A stretch of DNA of 64,000 nucleotides from positions 2,790,001 to 2,854,000 of the forward strand of contig NZ_FNSU01000003.1 in assembly GCF_900105325.1 (NCBI RefSeq), read 5' to 3'. Position 1 is the stretch's first letter, and every line of letters begins with the position of its first letter. The position numbers and the translations under genes were made by a program. The stretch is from Pseudomonas marginalis (lineage in GTDB: Bacteria; Pseudomonadota; Gammaproteobacteria; Pseudomonadales; Pseudomonadaceae). The notes below the pieces were generated by a model that saw nothing but the letters and a program-made list of their open reading frames with translations, did no database searches and was not told the DNA's origin. Of the stretch, positions 1-8,185 are shown piece by piece.

Positions 1-479
1 AAGCCATCGGCCTGGTGACGTCGGGCTCGACGTTGGCGCGTCGCCTGTTGTCGCACCCGTTCCCGGTGATTGTGGCGTGCCCTGGGCATGCGGTGGCCAA
101 GGGCGCGTTCCTGTTGTTGTCGGCGGATTATCGGATTGGGGTGGAAGGCCCGTTCAGCATTGGCCTGAATGAGGTGGCGATCGGCATGACCATGCACCAC
201 GCCGGTATCGAGCTGGCGCGGGACCGTCTGCGTAAGTCGGCGTTTCATCGGTCGGTGATCAATGCCGAGATGTTTGACCCGCAAGGCGCATTGCAGGCCG
301 GTTTCCTCGACAAGGTGGTGGCACCTGAAGAGCTGCAGGCGGCGGCGCTGGAAGCGGCACGTCAGTTGAAGAAGCTGAATATGAACGCCCATAAGCACAC
401 CAAGCTGAAGGTGCGTAAGGCGCTGCTGGAGGCGTTGGATGAGGCAATCATCCAGGATCAGGGGCATATCCTGAGTTAA
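1..479 (+). CDS. Enoyl-CoA hydratase/isomerase (crotonase) family protein, 3' part
   Basis: The reading frame is open from the left edge, so the N-terminus lies outside the window; about 158 residues are visible. The segment around GHAVAKGAFLLLSADYRIG is the crotonase region that forms the oxyanion hole and the CoA pocket, followed by the usual helical C-terminus. Crotonase-fold enzymes hydrate, isomerise or hydrolyse acyl-CoA thioesters; which reaction this one catalyses cannot be told from the part seen. The gene ends just before a strong rho-independent terminator, so it is the last gene of its transcript. Confidence 0.85.
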   Translation, partial: AIGLVTSGSTLARRLLSHPFPVIVACPGHAVAKGAFLLLSADYRIGVEGPFSIGLNEVAIGMTMHHAGIELARDRLRKSAFHRSVINAEMFDPQGALQAGFLDKVVAPEELQAAALEAARQLKKLNMNAHKHTKLKVRKALLEALDEAIIQDQGHILS

Positions 480-500
480 GCCCTACAACCGAAACATCGA

Positions 501-526
501 AGCCCGACCTTGCGTCGGGCTTTTTC
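501..526 (+). terminator. Rho-independent terminator after the crotonase gene
   Basis: AGCCCGAC and GTCGGGCT form an 8-bp perfect stem with a 5-base loop, followed by TTTTT on the plus strand. It lies 22 bases after the crotonase stop codon. Confidence 0.9.
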
Positions 527-691
527 GTACAAATGAATCCGAAACATCTTTAGCCGCTCTAGCCTGCCTATATCGGCACATGTTGAAACATGTGCTTAAA
601 CATCGCCTATCTCCTACCTCTTTACGGGTAATTGCCGAACTCAGTGCACATCCGTACACTGCGCCACCTTTTATCCCGATGGGCCGTGTCG

Positions 692-1414
692 ATGCTTTTT
701 CTGTTACGCATGTTATTGATGGGCCTGCACTTTATGGTGGCCGGTGTACTGGGCGTGCTGCTCGGGACCTGCCGGCCGTTCAACCCGGACAACAGCCGCT
801 TGTGCGCGCGTCTCTATGCGCTGCCAGCCATGTGGATCCTGCGCCTGAAGGTGAAGACCGATGTCGACTCCCTGCGCAACAAGCCTGGTACGTGTGTGAT
901 CATCGCCAACCACCAGTCCAACTATGACCTGTTTGTGCTGGGCACCGTGGTGCCCCATCGCACCGTGTGTATCGCCAAAAAGAGCCTGAAATGGGTACCG
1001 CTGTTCGGTCAGTTGTTCTGGCTGGCGGGCAATGTGCTGATCGACCGCGGCAATGCGCACAAGGCACGTCGCGCGATGCTCACCACCACTCATACGTTGC
1101 AGCATCAGGACACGTCGATCTGGGTGTTTCCGGAAGGCACGCGCAACCTGGGCAAAGGCCTGTTGCCGTTCAAGAAAGGCGCGTTTCATATGGCCATCGC
1201 CGCTGGCGTGCCCATCGTGCCGGTGTGTGTCAGCAATTACGTCACCCATATGAAGCTCAATCGCTGGAACAGCGGTGATGTGCTCATACGTTCGTTGCCG
1301 CCGGTTCCTACTGCGGGCCTGACTTCGGATGACATCCCGCAGTTGATGCAGACCTGTCAGGCGCAGATGGATGAGTGCATCGCTGCGATGGATCGCGACG
1401 TGCAATCTGCCTGA
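692..1414 (+). CDS. 1-acyl-sn-glycerol-3-phosphate acyltransferase family protein (PlsC-like)
   Basis: Predicted to transfer an acyl chain from acyl-ACP or acyl-CoA to a lysophospholipid at the inner membrane. The HX4D catalytic motif is NHQSNYD (His74, Asp79 counted from the chosen start), and the glycerolphosphate-binding motif FPEGTR is at about 146-151. A hydrophobic N-terminus (residues 1-26) would anchor it. Length is 240 residues, normal for PlsC. An in-frame ATG at 632 would add 20 non-hydrophobic residues; the start at 692 is preferred because it puts the membrane anchor first as in homologues, but no strong Shine-Dalgarno decides it. Pseudomonads carry several plsC paralogues, so no symbol is given. 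Confidence 0.88.
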   Translation: MLFLLRMLLMGLHFMVAGVLGVLLGTCRPFNPDNSRLCARLYALPAMWILRLKVKTDVDSLRNKPGTCVIIANHQSNYDLFVLGTVVPHRTVCIAKKSLKWVPLFGQLFWLAGNVLIDRGNAHKARRAMLTTTHTLQHQDTSIWVFPEGTRNLGKGLLPFKKGAFHMAIAAGVPIVPVCVSNYVTHMKLNRWNSGDVLIRSLPPVPTAGLTSDDIPQLMQTCQAQMDECIAAMDRDVQSA

Positions 1415-1557
1415 ACCCCTTGTTTACGGGTGCTTCGTGCGCCGACGCAAACAGGCGTGCTCGCCACAAAAAGCACATGCCTGCAACAGCAACAATGGAA
1501 CGCCATTCAAGCTAAGCTGCCCAACACCTGTCCTCCTAATAAGAAGTGATCAGCACC

Positions 1558-2529
1558 ATGGGTAGAGTTGTTGCGGCCGCCGTGTACAGCGCCGGAAAGA
1601 AAGTCACTGATATCACCCTCGACGAAGGCGCGGCCTGGGCCGCCAAACCCGGGCATTTTGTGTGGATCGGCCTGGAAGAGCCCAACGCGCAGGAGCTGGC
1701 CAACCTGCAACGCCAGTTCAACCTGCATGAACTGGCCATCGAAGATGCCCTGGAAAAACACAGCCGCCCCAAGCTGGAAACCTTCGGCGACGCACTGTTT
1801 ATCGTCACCTATTCACCGGTGCGCGAGAACGGCAAGCTGGAGTTTATCGAGACCCATATCTTCGCCGGCAACGGCTACATCATCACTGCGCGTAACGGCC
1901 ATTCGGCGTCCTACGGCTTTGTTCGGCAACGCTGTGAGGCTCGGCCGTTATTGCTGGAGCATGGGGAAGATTTCGTACTCTATGCCCTGCTGGATTTTGT
2001 CACCGAGAACTACCAGCCGGTCAGCGAGGCGATCCACGCCGAGATCGATGAACTGGAGCACAACGTGCTATGCAGCTCGCTGAGCGAGCGCGATATCCAG
2101 AAGATCCATGGCCTGCGCCGCGACGTGCTGCGACTCAAGCGCTATGTGGCGCCGATGGTGGAGATCAGCCAGGAACTGCAGAAGCTGAGCTTCCCGTTTA
2201 TCGACAAGAACATGCGCCCGTATTTCCGTGACGTGCAGATCCACGTCACGCGGCAAATGGAAGACCTCACCACCCTGCGCGATATCGCCAGCCAGACCAT
2301 CGAGATCGGTGTATTGCTCGAAGCGTCGCGCCAGAGCGTGGTGCAGCGCAAGTTTGCCGCGTGGGCGGCGATCCTGGCGTTCCCCACCGCGGTGGCGGGG
2401 ATTTATGGGATGAACTTCCAGAACATGCCCGAGCTGCAATGGCACTACGGCTATTTTGCTGTGCTCGGGTTTATTGCGTTCGGTTGCACGGGCTTGTGGG
2501 CCAGTTTCAAGCGCTCGGGCTGGCTTTAA
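1558..2529 (+). CDS. corA: CorA-family magnesium/cobalt transport protein
   Basis: Inner-membrane divalent cation channel of the CorA/2-TM-GxN family. The signature YGMN is present (GMN at about 284-286), between two C-terminal transmembrane helices. The long N-terminal part is the cytoplasmic funnel domain that senses Mg2+. Length is 323 residues. The ATG at 1558 is chosen over an in-frame GTG at 1546 because the purine-rich AAGAAG is about a dozen bases upstream of it. Preceded by about 140 bases without a gene. Members of this family may carry Mg, Co, Ni or Zn, so the substrate is not certain. Confidence 0.88.
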   Translation: MGRVVAAAVYSAGKKVTDITLDEGAAWAAKPGHFVWIGLEEPNAQELANLQRQFNLHELAIEDALEKHSRPKLETFGDALFIVTYSPVRENGKLEFIETHIFAGNGYIITARNGHSASYGFVRQRCEARPLLLEHGEDFVLYALLDFVTENYQPVSEAIHAEIDELEHNVLCSSLSERDIQKIHGLRRDVLRLKRYVAPMVEISQELQKLSFPFIDKNMRPYFRDVQIHVTRQMEDLTTLRDIASQTIEIGVLLEASRQSVVQRKFAAWAAILAFPTAVAGIYGMNFQNMPELQWHYGYFAVLGFIAFGCTGLWASFKRSGWL

Positions 2530-3251
2530 ACCCGGGCCTCAGGCTTGTGCGCCACGAAGCGCATCATCCATTCCGCCACGGTCACGCCGTGGTGGTCGCG
2601 CGCCAGGCTGGCCACGCCGTTTGTGTAGACTTTTTCACCCAGGGTCGTCTGAAGAATCTCCAGCAACTCGCGGGAATAATCATGGATAAATTCCGGGTGC
2701 CCCTGGAAGCACAGCACCTGGTCGCCGATGTGATAGGCGGCGAACGGGCAAAACTCGCTGGAGGCGATGACCGTGGCATTGTCCGGCAAGGTGGTGACCT
2801 GGTCCTGGTGGCTGATCAATAGCGTCAACTCTGGCACTTCAGGGCTCATCCACGGCGCCTTCGTATCCAGTTTGTAATCGTGAATGCCCATGCCCCAGCC
2901 CTGGCCGGCGCGCTCGGCCTTGCCGCCCAGCAGCAGCGCGAGCAATTGATGGCCGAAGCAGATGCCCAGCAACTTGTCGCCGCGCTCATAGCGTTCGAGC
3001 AGGTAGGTCTTGAGGGTCTGGATCCAGGGGTCGGTGCCGAAGGAATCGGCCTTGCTGCCGGTCACCAGGTAGGCGTCGAACACTTCGTCGTCCGACGGGT
3101 ATTCGCCCTGCACCACGTTGTACACAACGAATTCGGCGGCAATCGGCTGCTTGGAGAACAGGCGCTTGAACATCTGCCCGTAGCCTTGGTATTGATCGAT
3201 CAAGCCTGGACGCAGGATATCGGTTTCCAGGATACAGACGCGTAGCGACAT
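2526..3251 (-). CDS. Class I glutamine amidotransferase-like protein
   Basis: Single-domain class I glutamine amidotransferase (GATase1) of 241 residues. The nucleophile elbow is GICFGHQ (Cys98) and the other triad members are in FQGHPEF (His185, Glu187). This family hydrolyses the gamma-amide of glutamine or of a gamma-glutamyl compound; freestanding members near catabolic genes are often gamma-glutamyl hydrolases, but the substrate here is unknown. The frame is open upstream to 3533, but MSLRVCILETD at 3251 is the family-like N-terminus. The stop codon overlaps the corA stop by four bases (convergent). It follows the fadB-like gene after 94 bases and may be cotranscribed with it. Confidence 0.8.
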   Translation of the reverse strand: MSLRVCILETDILRPGLIDQYQGYGQMFKRLFSKQPIAAEFVVYNVVQGEYPSDDEVFDAYLVTGSKADSFGTDPWIQTLKTYLLERYERGDKLLGICFGHQLLALLLGGKAERAGQGWGMGIHDYKLDTKAPWMSPEVPELTLLISHQDQVTTLPDNATVIASSEFCPFAAYHIGDQVLCFQGHPEFIHDYSRELLEILQTTLGEKVYTNGVASLARDHHGVTVAEWMMRFVAHKPEARV

Positions 3252-3345
3252 AAAAAATACCTGACACGGTGATGGGAATAATGCACACCCCAGAGCCTGC
3301 CTTGAAATACCCTGACAAGGCAAGCCCTGTACAGGCCCAAAACCG

Positions 3346-5490
3346 TCAGAAGGTCGTGTTCTGCGCCGCTTTGTCGAGCAACAACGCCGGCGGCGAGAAC
3401 CGCTCCCCATACTGTTCGGCCAGGTAGCGGGCGCGGGCGATGAAGTCATTGAGGCCGTACTGGTTGATAAACTGCAACGCGCCACCACTCCAGGCGGCAA
3501 AACCGATCCCGAAGATCGACCCCACGTTGGCATCCGCGGTGGACATCAACACGCCCTCCTCCACGCAGCGCACGGTCTCGATGGCCTGGATAAACAGCAA
3601 ACGGTCGCGCACATCCTGCGCTGAAATGCGCTGGTCGGCTCGCTCAAAGCGCGCTTTCAATTCAGGCCACAAATGCTTCTGCCCGCCCGCCGGGTACTCG
3701 TAGAAACCTCCCCCCGCCGCCTTGCCCGCGCGTTTGTACTCGTTCACCAACAGATCAATTACCACCGTGGCCGGATGGCTTGGGACTGTTTTACCTTCAA
3801 CCTGCAGATCCTTGGCAGCCTGCTGTCGGATATGGCTCATCAGGCTGAGGGACACTTCATCGGACACCGCCAGCGGCCCCACCGGCATACCCGCCTTGCG
3901 CGCCTCGGTCTCGATCATCGGCGCAGCCACGCCTTCGCCGAGCATGGCGATGCCTTCATGGGTGAAGGTGCCGAACACCCGCGAGGTGAAGAACCCGCGA
4001 CTGTCGTTGACCACGATCGGAGTTTTCTTGATTTGCAGGACGAAATCGAACCCCCGGGCCAGGGTTTCGTCCGAAGTGCGGGCGCCCTTGATGATTTCCA
4101 CCAGGGGCATCTTGTCCACCGGGCTGAAGAAATGCAGGCCGATGAACTTGCCTTGATCCGGCACCGCCGTGGCCAGGCCGCTGATGGGCAAGGTAGACGT
4201 GTTGGAGGCGATCACCGCGTCGGCGCCGACCACATTGTGTGCGGCAGCCGAGACCTTGGCCTTGAGTTCACGGTCTTCGAACACGGCCTCGATGATCAGG
4301 TCACAGCCGGCCAGATCAGCATCCGAAGCCGTAGGATGAATCCGCGCGAGGGTGGTTTCGCGCTGCTCAGAGGTCAATTGCCCACGGCTGACCTTCTTGT
4401 CCAACAGCGCCGTCGAATGCGCCTTGCCCTTCTCGGCGGCCGTCAGGTTGATGTCCTTGAGCACCACATCGATACCGGCGCAGGCGCTGACATAGGCGAT
4501 GCCTGCGCCCATCATCCCGGCGCCGAGCACCCCGACCTTACGCGTCACGTAAGGTGCAAAGCCCTGAGGCCGCGAGCTGCCGGCGTTGATTTCATTGAGT
4601 TGGAACCAGAAGGTGCCCATCATGTTTTTCGCCACCTGCCCGGTGACCAATTCGGTGAAGTAGCGGGTTTCAATCACATGTGCGGTATCGAAATCCACCT
4701 GCGCGCCTTCCACGGCGGCGCAGAGGATTTTCTCCGGGGCCGGAAAGCAGCCGTTGGTTTTGCTGCGCAAAATCGACGGTGCGATGGCGAGCATTTGCGC
4801 CACTTTCGGGTGAGACGGCGTACCACCGGGAATCTGATAGGCCTTGTTGTCCCACGGCTGCCTGGCCTGCGGATTGGCGAGAATCCATGCGCGGGATTTG
4901 GCCAGCAGCTCAGTGCGATCCGCCGCCAGCTCATCGACCAACCCGGCTTGCTGCGCTTGCTGGGGCCGGACTTTCTTGCCTTCGAGCAAATACGGCAAGG
5001 CCTTTTCCAGCCCAAGCATGCGCACCATCCTCACCACGCCACCGCCGCCTGGCAGCAGGCCAAGGGTGACCTCCGGCAAACCGAGTTGCACCGACTTGTC
5101 ATCCAGCACGACGCGGTAGTGACACGCCAGGCAGATCTCCAAACCGCCGCCGAGGGCTGCGCCATTGACGGCGGCCACCACCGGCCTGCCGAGGGTTTCC
5201 AGGCTGCGCAGTTGCGCCTTCAACACCAGGACGCTGTCGTAGAAATCCTGGGCGTGGGCCTTGTCGACCTTGATCAGTTCATTGAGGTCGCCGCCCGCGA
5301 AAAAGGTCTTCTTCGCCGAGGTGATAACCACGCCGGCAATGTCGTCCTTTTCCGCCTGCAGGCGTGCGACGGTGGCCGCCATTGCCTCACGGTACGCGGC
5401 GTTCATGGTGTTGGCGCTCTGGCCGGGCATGTCGAGGGTCAGCACCACGATCTGGTCCTGGCCTTTTTCGTAACGAATGGCATCGGTCAT
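3346..5490 (-). CDS. Bifunctional enoyl-CoA hydratase / 3-hydroxyacyl-CoA dehydrogenase (FadB/FadJ-like)
   Basis: Multifunctional beta-oxidation protein of 714 residues. The N-terminal crotonase domain has the two catalytic glutamates, Glu118 (GGGLEIC) and Glu140 (GLPEV). A Rossmann NAD-binding motif GAGMMG is at about 323-328, and HFFSPV (His453) is the dehydrogenase catalytic histidine. It converts trans-2-enoyl-CoA to 3-ketoacyl-CoA. It sits 15 bases downstream of a thiolase gene on the same strand, so the pair encodes the alpha and beta parts of a fatty-acid oxidation complex. Pseudomonads have several such pairs; this one is not next to other canonical fad genes, so no symbol is assigned. 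Confidence 0.92.
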   Translation of the reverse strand: MTDAIRYEKGQDQIVVLTLDMPGQSANTMNAAYREAMAATVARLQAEKDDIAGVVITSAKKTFFAGGDLNELIKVDKAHAQDFYDSVLVLKAQLRSLETLGRPVVAAVNGAALGGGLEICLACHYRVVLDDKSVQLGLPEVTLGLLPGGGGVVRMVRMLGLEKALPYLLEGKKVRPQQAQQAGLVDELAADRTELLAKSRAWILANPQARQPWDNKAYQIPGGTPSHPKVAQMLAIAPSILRSKTNGCFPAPEKILCAAVEGAQVDFDTAHVIETRYFTELVTGQVAKNMMGTFWFQLNEINAGSSRPQGFAPYVTRKVGVLGAGMMGAGIAYVSACAGIDVVLKDINLTAAEKGKAHSTALLDKKVSRGQLTSEQRETTLARIHPTASDADLAGCDLIIEAVFEDRELKAKVSAAAHNVVGADAVIASNTSTLPISGLATAVPDQGKFIGLHFFSPVDKMPLVEIIKGARTSDETLARGFDFVLQIKKTPIVVNDSRGFFTSRVFGTFTHEGIAMLGEGVAAPMIETEARKAGMPVGPLAVSDEVSLSLMSHIRQQAAKDLQVEGKTVPSHPATVVIDLLVNEYKRAGKAAGGGFYEYPAGGQKHLWPELKARFERADQRISAQDVRDRLLFIQAIETVRCVEEGVLMSTADANVGSIFGIGFAAWSGGALQFINQYGLNDFIARARYLAEQYGERFSPPALLLDKAAQNTTF

Positions 5491-5505
5491 GACAACTTCC
5501 TTGGC

Positions 5506-6711
5506 TCAGAGGCGTTCGATAACGGTGGCGATGCCCATACCGCCGCCAACACACAGGGTGGCCAGGCCGTAGCGCTGCTGGCGCACCTCCAGTTCGTCGA
5601 GCAGGGTGCCGAGGATCGCGCAGCCCGTGGCGCCCAGCGGGTGGCCCATGGCGATGGAGCCGCCGTTGACGTTGACGCGCGCGGCGTCGATGCCCATGTC
5701 CTTGATGAACTTGAGCACCACCGAGGCAAAGGCCTCGTTGACCTCGAACAGGTCGATGTCCTCCACGTGCAAACCTGCCTTTGCCAGGGCCTTGCGCGTG
5801 GCCGGCGCCGGCCCGGTCAGCATGATGGTCGGGTCGGTACCGGTGACCGCCGTGGCAACGATGCGTGCCCGCGGTTGCAGGCCCAGCTCGCGGCCCTTCG
5901 CTTCGGAGCCGATCAACATCAATGCGGCACCGTCGACAATGCCGGAGCTGTTGCCTGGTGTGTGGACATGGTGGATGCGTTCCACATGGCTGTAGACCCG
6001 CAACGCGGTGGCATCGAAGCCCATCTGCCCCATCATTTCGAAGCTGGGCTTGAGCTTGCCCAGGCCTTCGAGGGTGGAATCGGCGCGAATGAATTCATCA
6101 TGGTCCAGCAGCACGATGCCGTTCTGGTCCTGCACCGCGATCAACGACTTGTTGAAGGAACCGTCTGCACGCGCCCTGGCGGCTTTCTGCTGGGACTGTA
6201 GGGCAAAGGTATCGACATCCTCGCGGGTGAAACCTTCCAGGGTGGCAATCAGGTCGGCGCCAATGCCCTGGGGCGTGAAGTGACTGTGCATGTTGGTCTG
6301 CGGGTCGAGCACCCAGGCCCCGCCATCGCTGCCCATGGGCACGCGGGACATGGACTCCACACCGCCGACCACCACCAGGTCCTCAAAGCCGGAACGCACT
6401 TTCATCGCGCCGAGGTTAACCGCCTCCAGACCCGAGGCGCAGAAGCGGTTGATCTGTACACCGGCGACGCTGACGGCCCAGTCCGCCACCAGGGCGGCGG
6501 TCTTGGCGATGTCGGCGCCCTGGTCGCCCACCGGGGTGACACAGCCGAGCACGATGTCATCCACCTGTTGGGTGTCGAGGTCGTTGCGTTGCCCCAGCGT
6601 GGTGAGCAGGCCGGCCACCAGGTTTACCGGCTTGACGCTGTGCAGGGCGCCGTCGGCCTTGCCTTTGCCGCGGGGCGTGCGTATCGCATCAAAGATCAAA
6701 GCTTGGGTCAT
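5506..6711 (-). CDS. Acetyl-CoA C-acyltransferase (thiolase, FadA/FadI-like)
   Basis: Thiolase of 401 residues that cleaves 3-ketoacyl-CoA to acetyl-CoA and a shortened acyl-CoA. Cys91 in NRFCASG is the acyl-accepting nucleophile, His357 in MGHPLGATG and Cys387 in CVGGGMG complete the active site. It is the first gene of a two- or three-gene operon with the FadB-like enzyme and possibly the glutamine amidotransferase. The intergenic region upstream carries inverted-repeat elements at 6743-6834 that look like regulator sites. Chain-length preference cannot be read from the sequence. Confidence 0.93.
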   Translation of the reverse strand: MTQALIFDAIRTPRGKGKADGALHSVKPVNLVAGLLTTLGQRNDLDTQQVDDIVLGCVTPVGDQGADIAKTAALVADWAVSVAGVQINRFCASGLEAVNLGAMKVRSGFEDLVVVGGVESMSRVPMGSDGGAWVLDPQTNMHSHFTPQGIGADLIATLEGFTREDVDTFALQSQQKAARARADGSFNKSLIAVQDQNGIVLLDHDEFIRADSTLEGLGKLKPSFEMMGQMGFDATALRVYSHVERIHHVHTPGNSSGIVDGAALMLIGSEAKGRELGLQPRARIVATAVTGTDPTIMLTGPAPATRKALAKAGLHVEDIDLFEVNEAFASVVLKFIKDMGIDAARVNVNGGSIAMGHPLGATGCAILGTLLDELEVRQQRYGLATLCVGGGMGIATVIERL

Positions 6712-6742
6712 GACGTCCTCGAACCATTGCGCAGTAATGCCC

Positions 6743-6834
6743 TTACCTTAGGCCCGATTGACACGGTTTCAATGACGCATGCGCTCATTGCTTTTGACCG
6801 CCACGCTCGGACGAACGGTAGGCACCTAAGGTAA
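6743..6834. promoter_or_regulatory. Inverted-repeat elements upstream of the beta-oxidation operon
   Basis: TTACCTTAGG (6743-6752) and its exact reverse complement CCTAAGGTAA (6825-6834) flank a 72-base stretch. Inside are a second dyad, ATTGA-N7-TCAAT, and a CGCATGCG palindrome. The outer repeats end 31 bases before the thiolase start codon. The arrangement suggests a regulator bound at two sites around a promoter. No regulator gene adjoins it, so the protein is unknown. Confidence 0.45.
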
Positions 6835-7101
6835 TTGCTGGATTAATCGTTTTAGCTGTCTAGCCAAGGCATTGGCGCCAAGATGGCGTTATGCCTCATG
6901 CCTTTTTAAGCTGAAATGCTGATTAGGTGATATGAAATGGGTCTAAGCCGCGCAGAACGAGGGCTCTAAGGTTCAATCAGTAAGAAGTTGCTGCCGGGTT
7001 TTGCTGGAGCAGCTGTAAGAAAAGCGACACGTCACATTGCGATACTCATATTCAACGGCACGCATTTGACGCTCAGGAATAACAACAAAAGGCAGTCAGC
7101 C
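6835..7101. other. Intergenic stretch without a recognised gene
   Basis: No coding sequence is seen between the divergent thiolase operon and the 31-residue peptide gene. It is locally AT-richer than its surroundings and presumably holds the promoters of both transcripts. The last bases contain a CA motif described separately. Confidence 0.6.
7078..7088 (+). promoter_or_regulatory. Crc/Hfq catabolite (CA) motif at the ribosome binding site of the small peptide gene
   Basis: AATAACAACAA matches the AAYAAYAA motif bound by Hfq with Crc in Pseudomonas catabolite repression. It abuts the AAAGG Shine-Dalgarno, about ten bases before the ATG at 7102, the position where bound Hfq would block translation. 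Confidence 0.6.
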
Positions 7102-7197
7102 ATGTTTAAACATTCGAAAGTACGTCAGGCAGGACTTATTCTGTTCGCCACCACATTGATTCTGATCTTGCCCAACTTGACCAAGGTCATTGGGTGA
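7102..7197 (+). CDS. 31-residue putative membrane peptide
   Basis: ATG at 7102 is preceded by AAAAGG at a good distance. The product has a short basic N-terminus (MFKHSKVRQ) and then one hydrophobic helix (about residues 9-27), typical of a single-pass inner-membrane miniprotein. No family is recognised. The frame is open further upstream to 6988, but that extension has no ribosome binding site and reads like non-coding sequence. The gene stands alone, with a CA motif before it and a hairpin terminator after it, which supports a real short transcript. Confidence 0.6.
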   Translation: MFKHSKVRQAGLILFATTLILILPNLTKVIG

Positions 7198-7238
7198 CCT
7201 CTTCTTGAGCCTGTTCTTACCTCAGGATTACCGCTTTT

Positions 7239-7295
7239 GGCAGCACCTGCCGGGACTTCGTGCATAGCGATCCTGTTGCAGGGGCTGCCTTTTTA
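7239..7295 (+). terminator. Probable terminator after the small peptide gene
   Basis: GGCAGCACCTGC (7239-7250) pairs with GCAGGGGCTGCC (7278-7289) with one mismatch and is followed by TTTTT. The loop is long (27 bases), so efficiency is uncertain. Confidence 0.55.
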
Positions 7296-7350
7296 TCTGC
7301 ACTTTTCCGCTATCGTGGGCCCTATCGCCACTTAATACGGGGCCGCCGTC

Positions 7351-8157
7351 TTGAAACCGATCTTCGCATTCCTTGCCTTGTTGCTCGCCCTGCCCGCTTC
7401 GGCGGCGCAATTGACCGTCGAGCTGGATCACAGCCGCAAGACCTGGCAGACCGCCGACCTGCTCAAGCATCCGGACGCGCAGACAGTGCAGGTCGTCGAT
7501 GACGTTTCCTACAAGCGCAACATGACCTATCGCGCAGTACCGCTGGCAGTGCTCCTGCCGGGCCTACAGCCCGATAATCATCTGCAAGCCGTTGCCCTGG
7601 ATGGCTTCGCCGCCGAACTGACGGCTGCACCGTTGCTGCAAAAAAACGGTGCCCGCGCCTGGCTGGCCGTGGAGGACCCGGCCCACCCATGGCCCCCATT
7701 GGCAGACGGCAAGCCGAGTGCCGGGCCGTTCTACCTGGTGTGGACCGATCCGCAGGCCGGGCATATCAGCCCGGAGCAGTGGCCGTTCCAGATCTGCGCG
7801 ATCAAGCAGTTGAAGACGGTGGCCGAACGTTTTCCGGCGCTGCTGCCCGACCCGACGCTGGCTGCGAATGATCCGGTCAACCAGGGCTTTGCGCTGTTCC
7901 AGAAGAACTGCCTGGCCTGCCACCGCCTCAATGGCGCCGGCGACGCACAGGTGGGGCCGGACCTGAATGTTCCCTACAACCCTACGGAATATTTCAGCGG
8001 CGACTTCCTCAAGCGCTATATCCGCGACCCGCAGAGCCTGAGGCACTGGCCGCAGGCAAAGATGCCAGCGTTCGCCGCCAGCGTGTTGCCTGACAGCGAG
8101 CTGGAATTGCTGGTGGGGTACTTGAAGCATATGGCGGGGCGTAAACAACACCCCTGA
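7351..8157 (+). CDS. Exported cytochrome c family protein with an N-terminal domain resembling molybdopterin-binding oxidoreductases
   Basis: 268 residues from a TTG start (MKPIFAFLALLLALPASAA), a clear Sec signal peptide cut near residue 19. The C-terminal third holds a mono-haem cytochrome c: CLACH at 187-191, with Met238 in KMPAF as likely distal ligand. Residues 20-155 read like the fold of sulfite-oxidase-type molybdopterin-binding domains (short strand-rich segment with RAVPLAVLL and WPFQI), but I do not see the conserved cofactor cysteine, so this part may only be a structural relic. Role: periplasmic electron transfer. It is monocistronic, with no obvious partner beside it. Confidence 0.75.
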   Translation: MKPIFAFLALLLALPASAAQLTVELDHSRKTWQTADLLKHPDAQTVQVVDDVSYKRNMTYRAVPLAVLLPGLQPDNHLQAVALDGFAAELTAAPLLQKNGARAWLAVEDPAHPWPPLADGKPSAGPFYLVWTDPQAGHISPEQWPFQICAIKQLKTVAERFPALLPDPTLAANDPVNQGFALFQKNCLACHRLNGAGDAQVGPDLNVPYNPTEYFSGDFLKRYIRDPQSLRHWPQAKMPAFAASVLPDSELELLVGYLKHMAGRKQHP

Positions 8158-8185
8158 ACCCAGCCTGATCTCGGTGGCGAGCGGG

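Noticed and set aside
580..927. An open frame overlapping the start of the acyltransferase gene
   Set aside because: Out of frame with the HX4D and FPEGTR motifs, and its product resembles no protein.
3673..6201. An 842-codon open frame antisense to the FadB/FadA-like genes
   Set aside because: It crosses two well-supported genes on the opposite strand, has no family resemblance and shows the His/Gly/Gln-rich pattern typical of antisense frames in GC-rich DNA.
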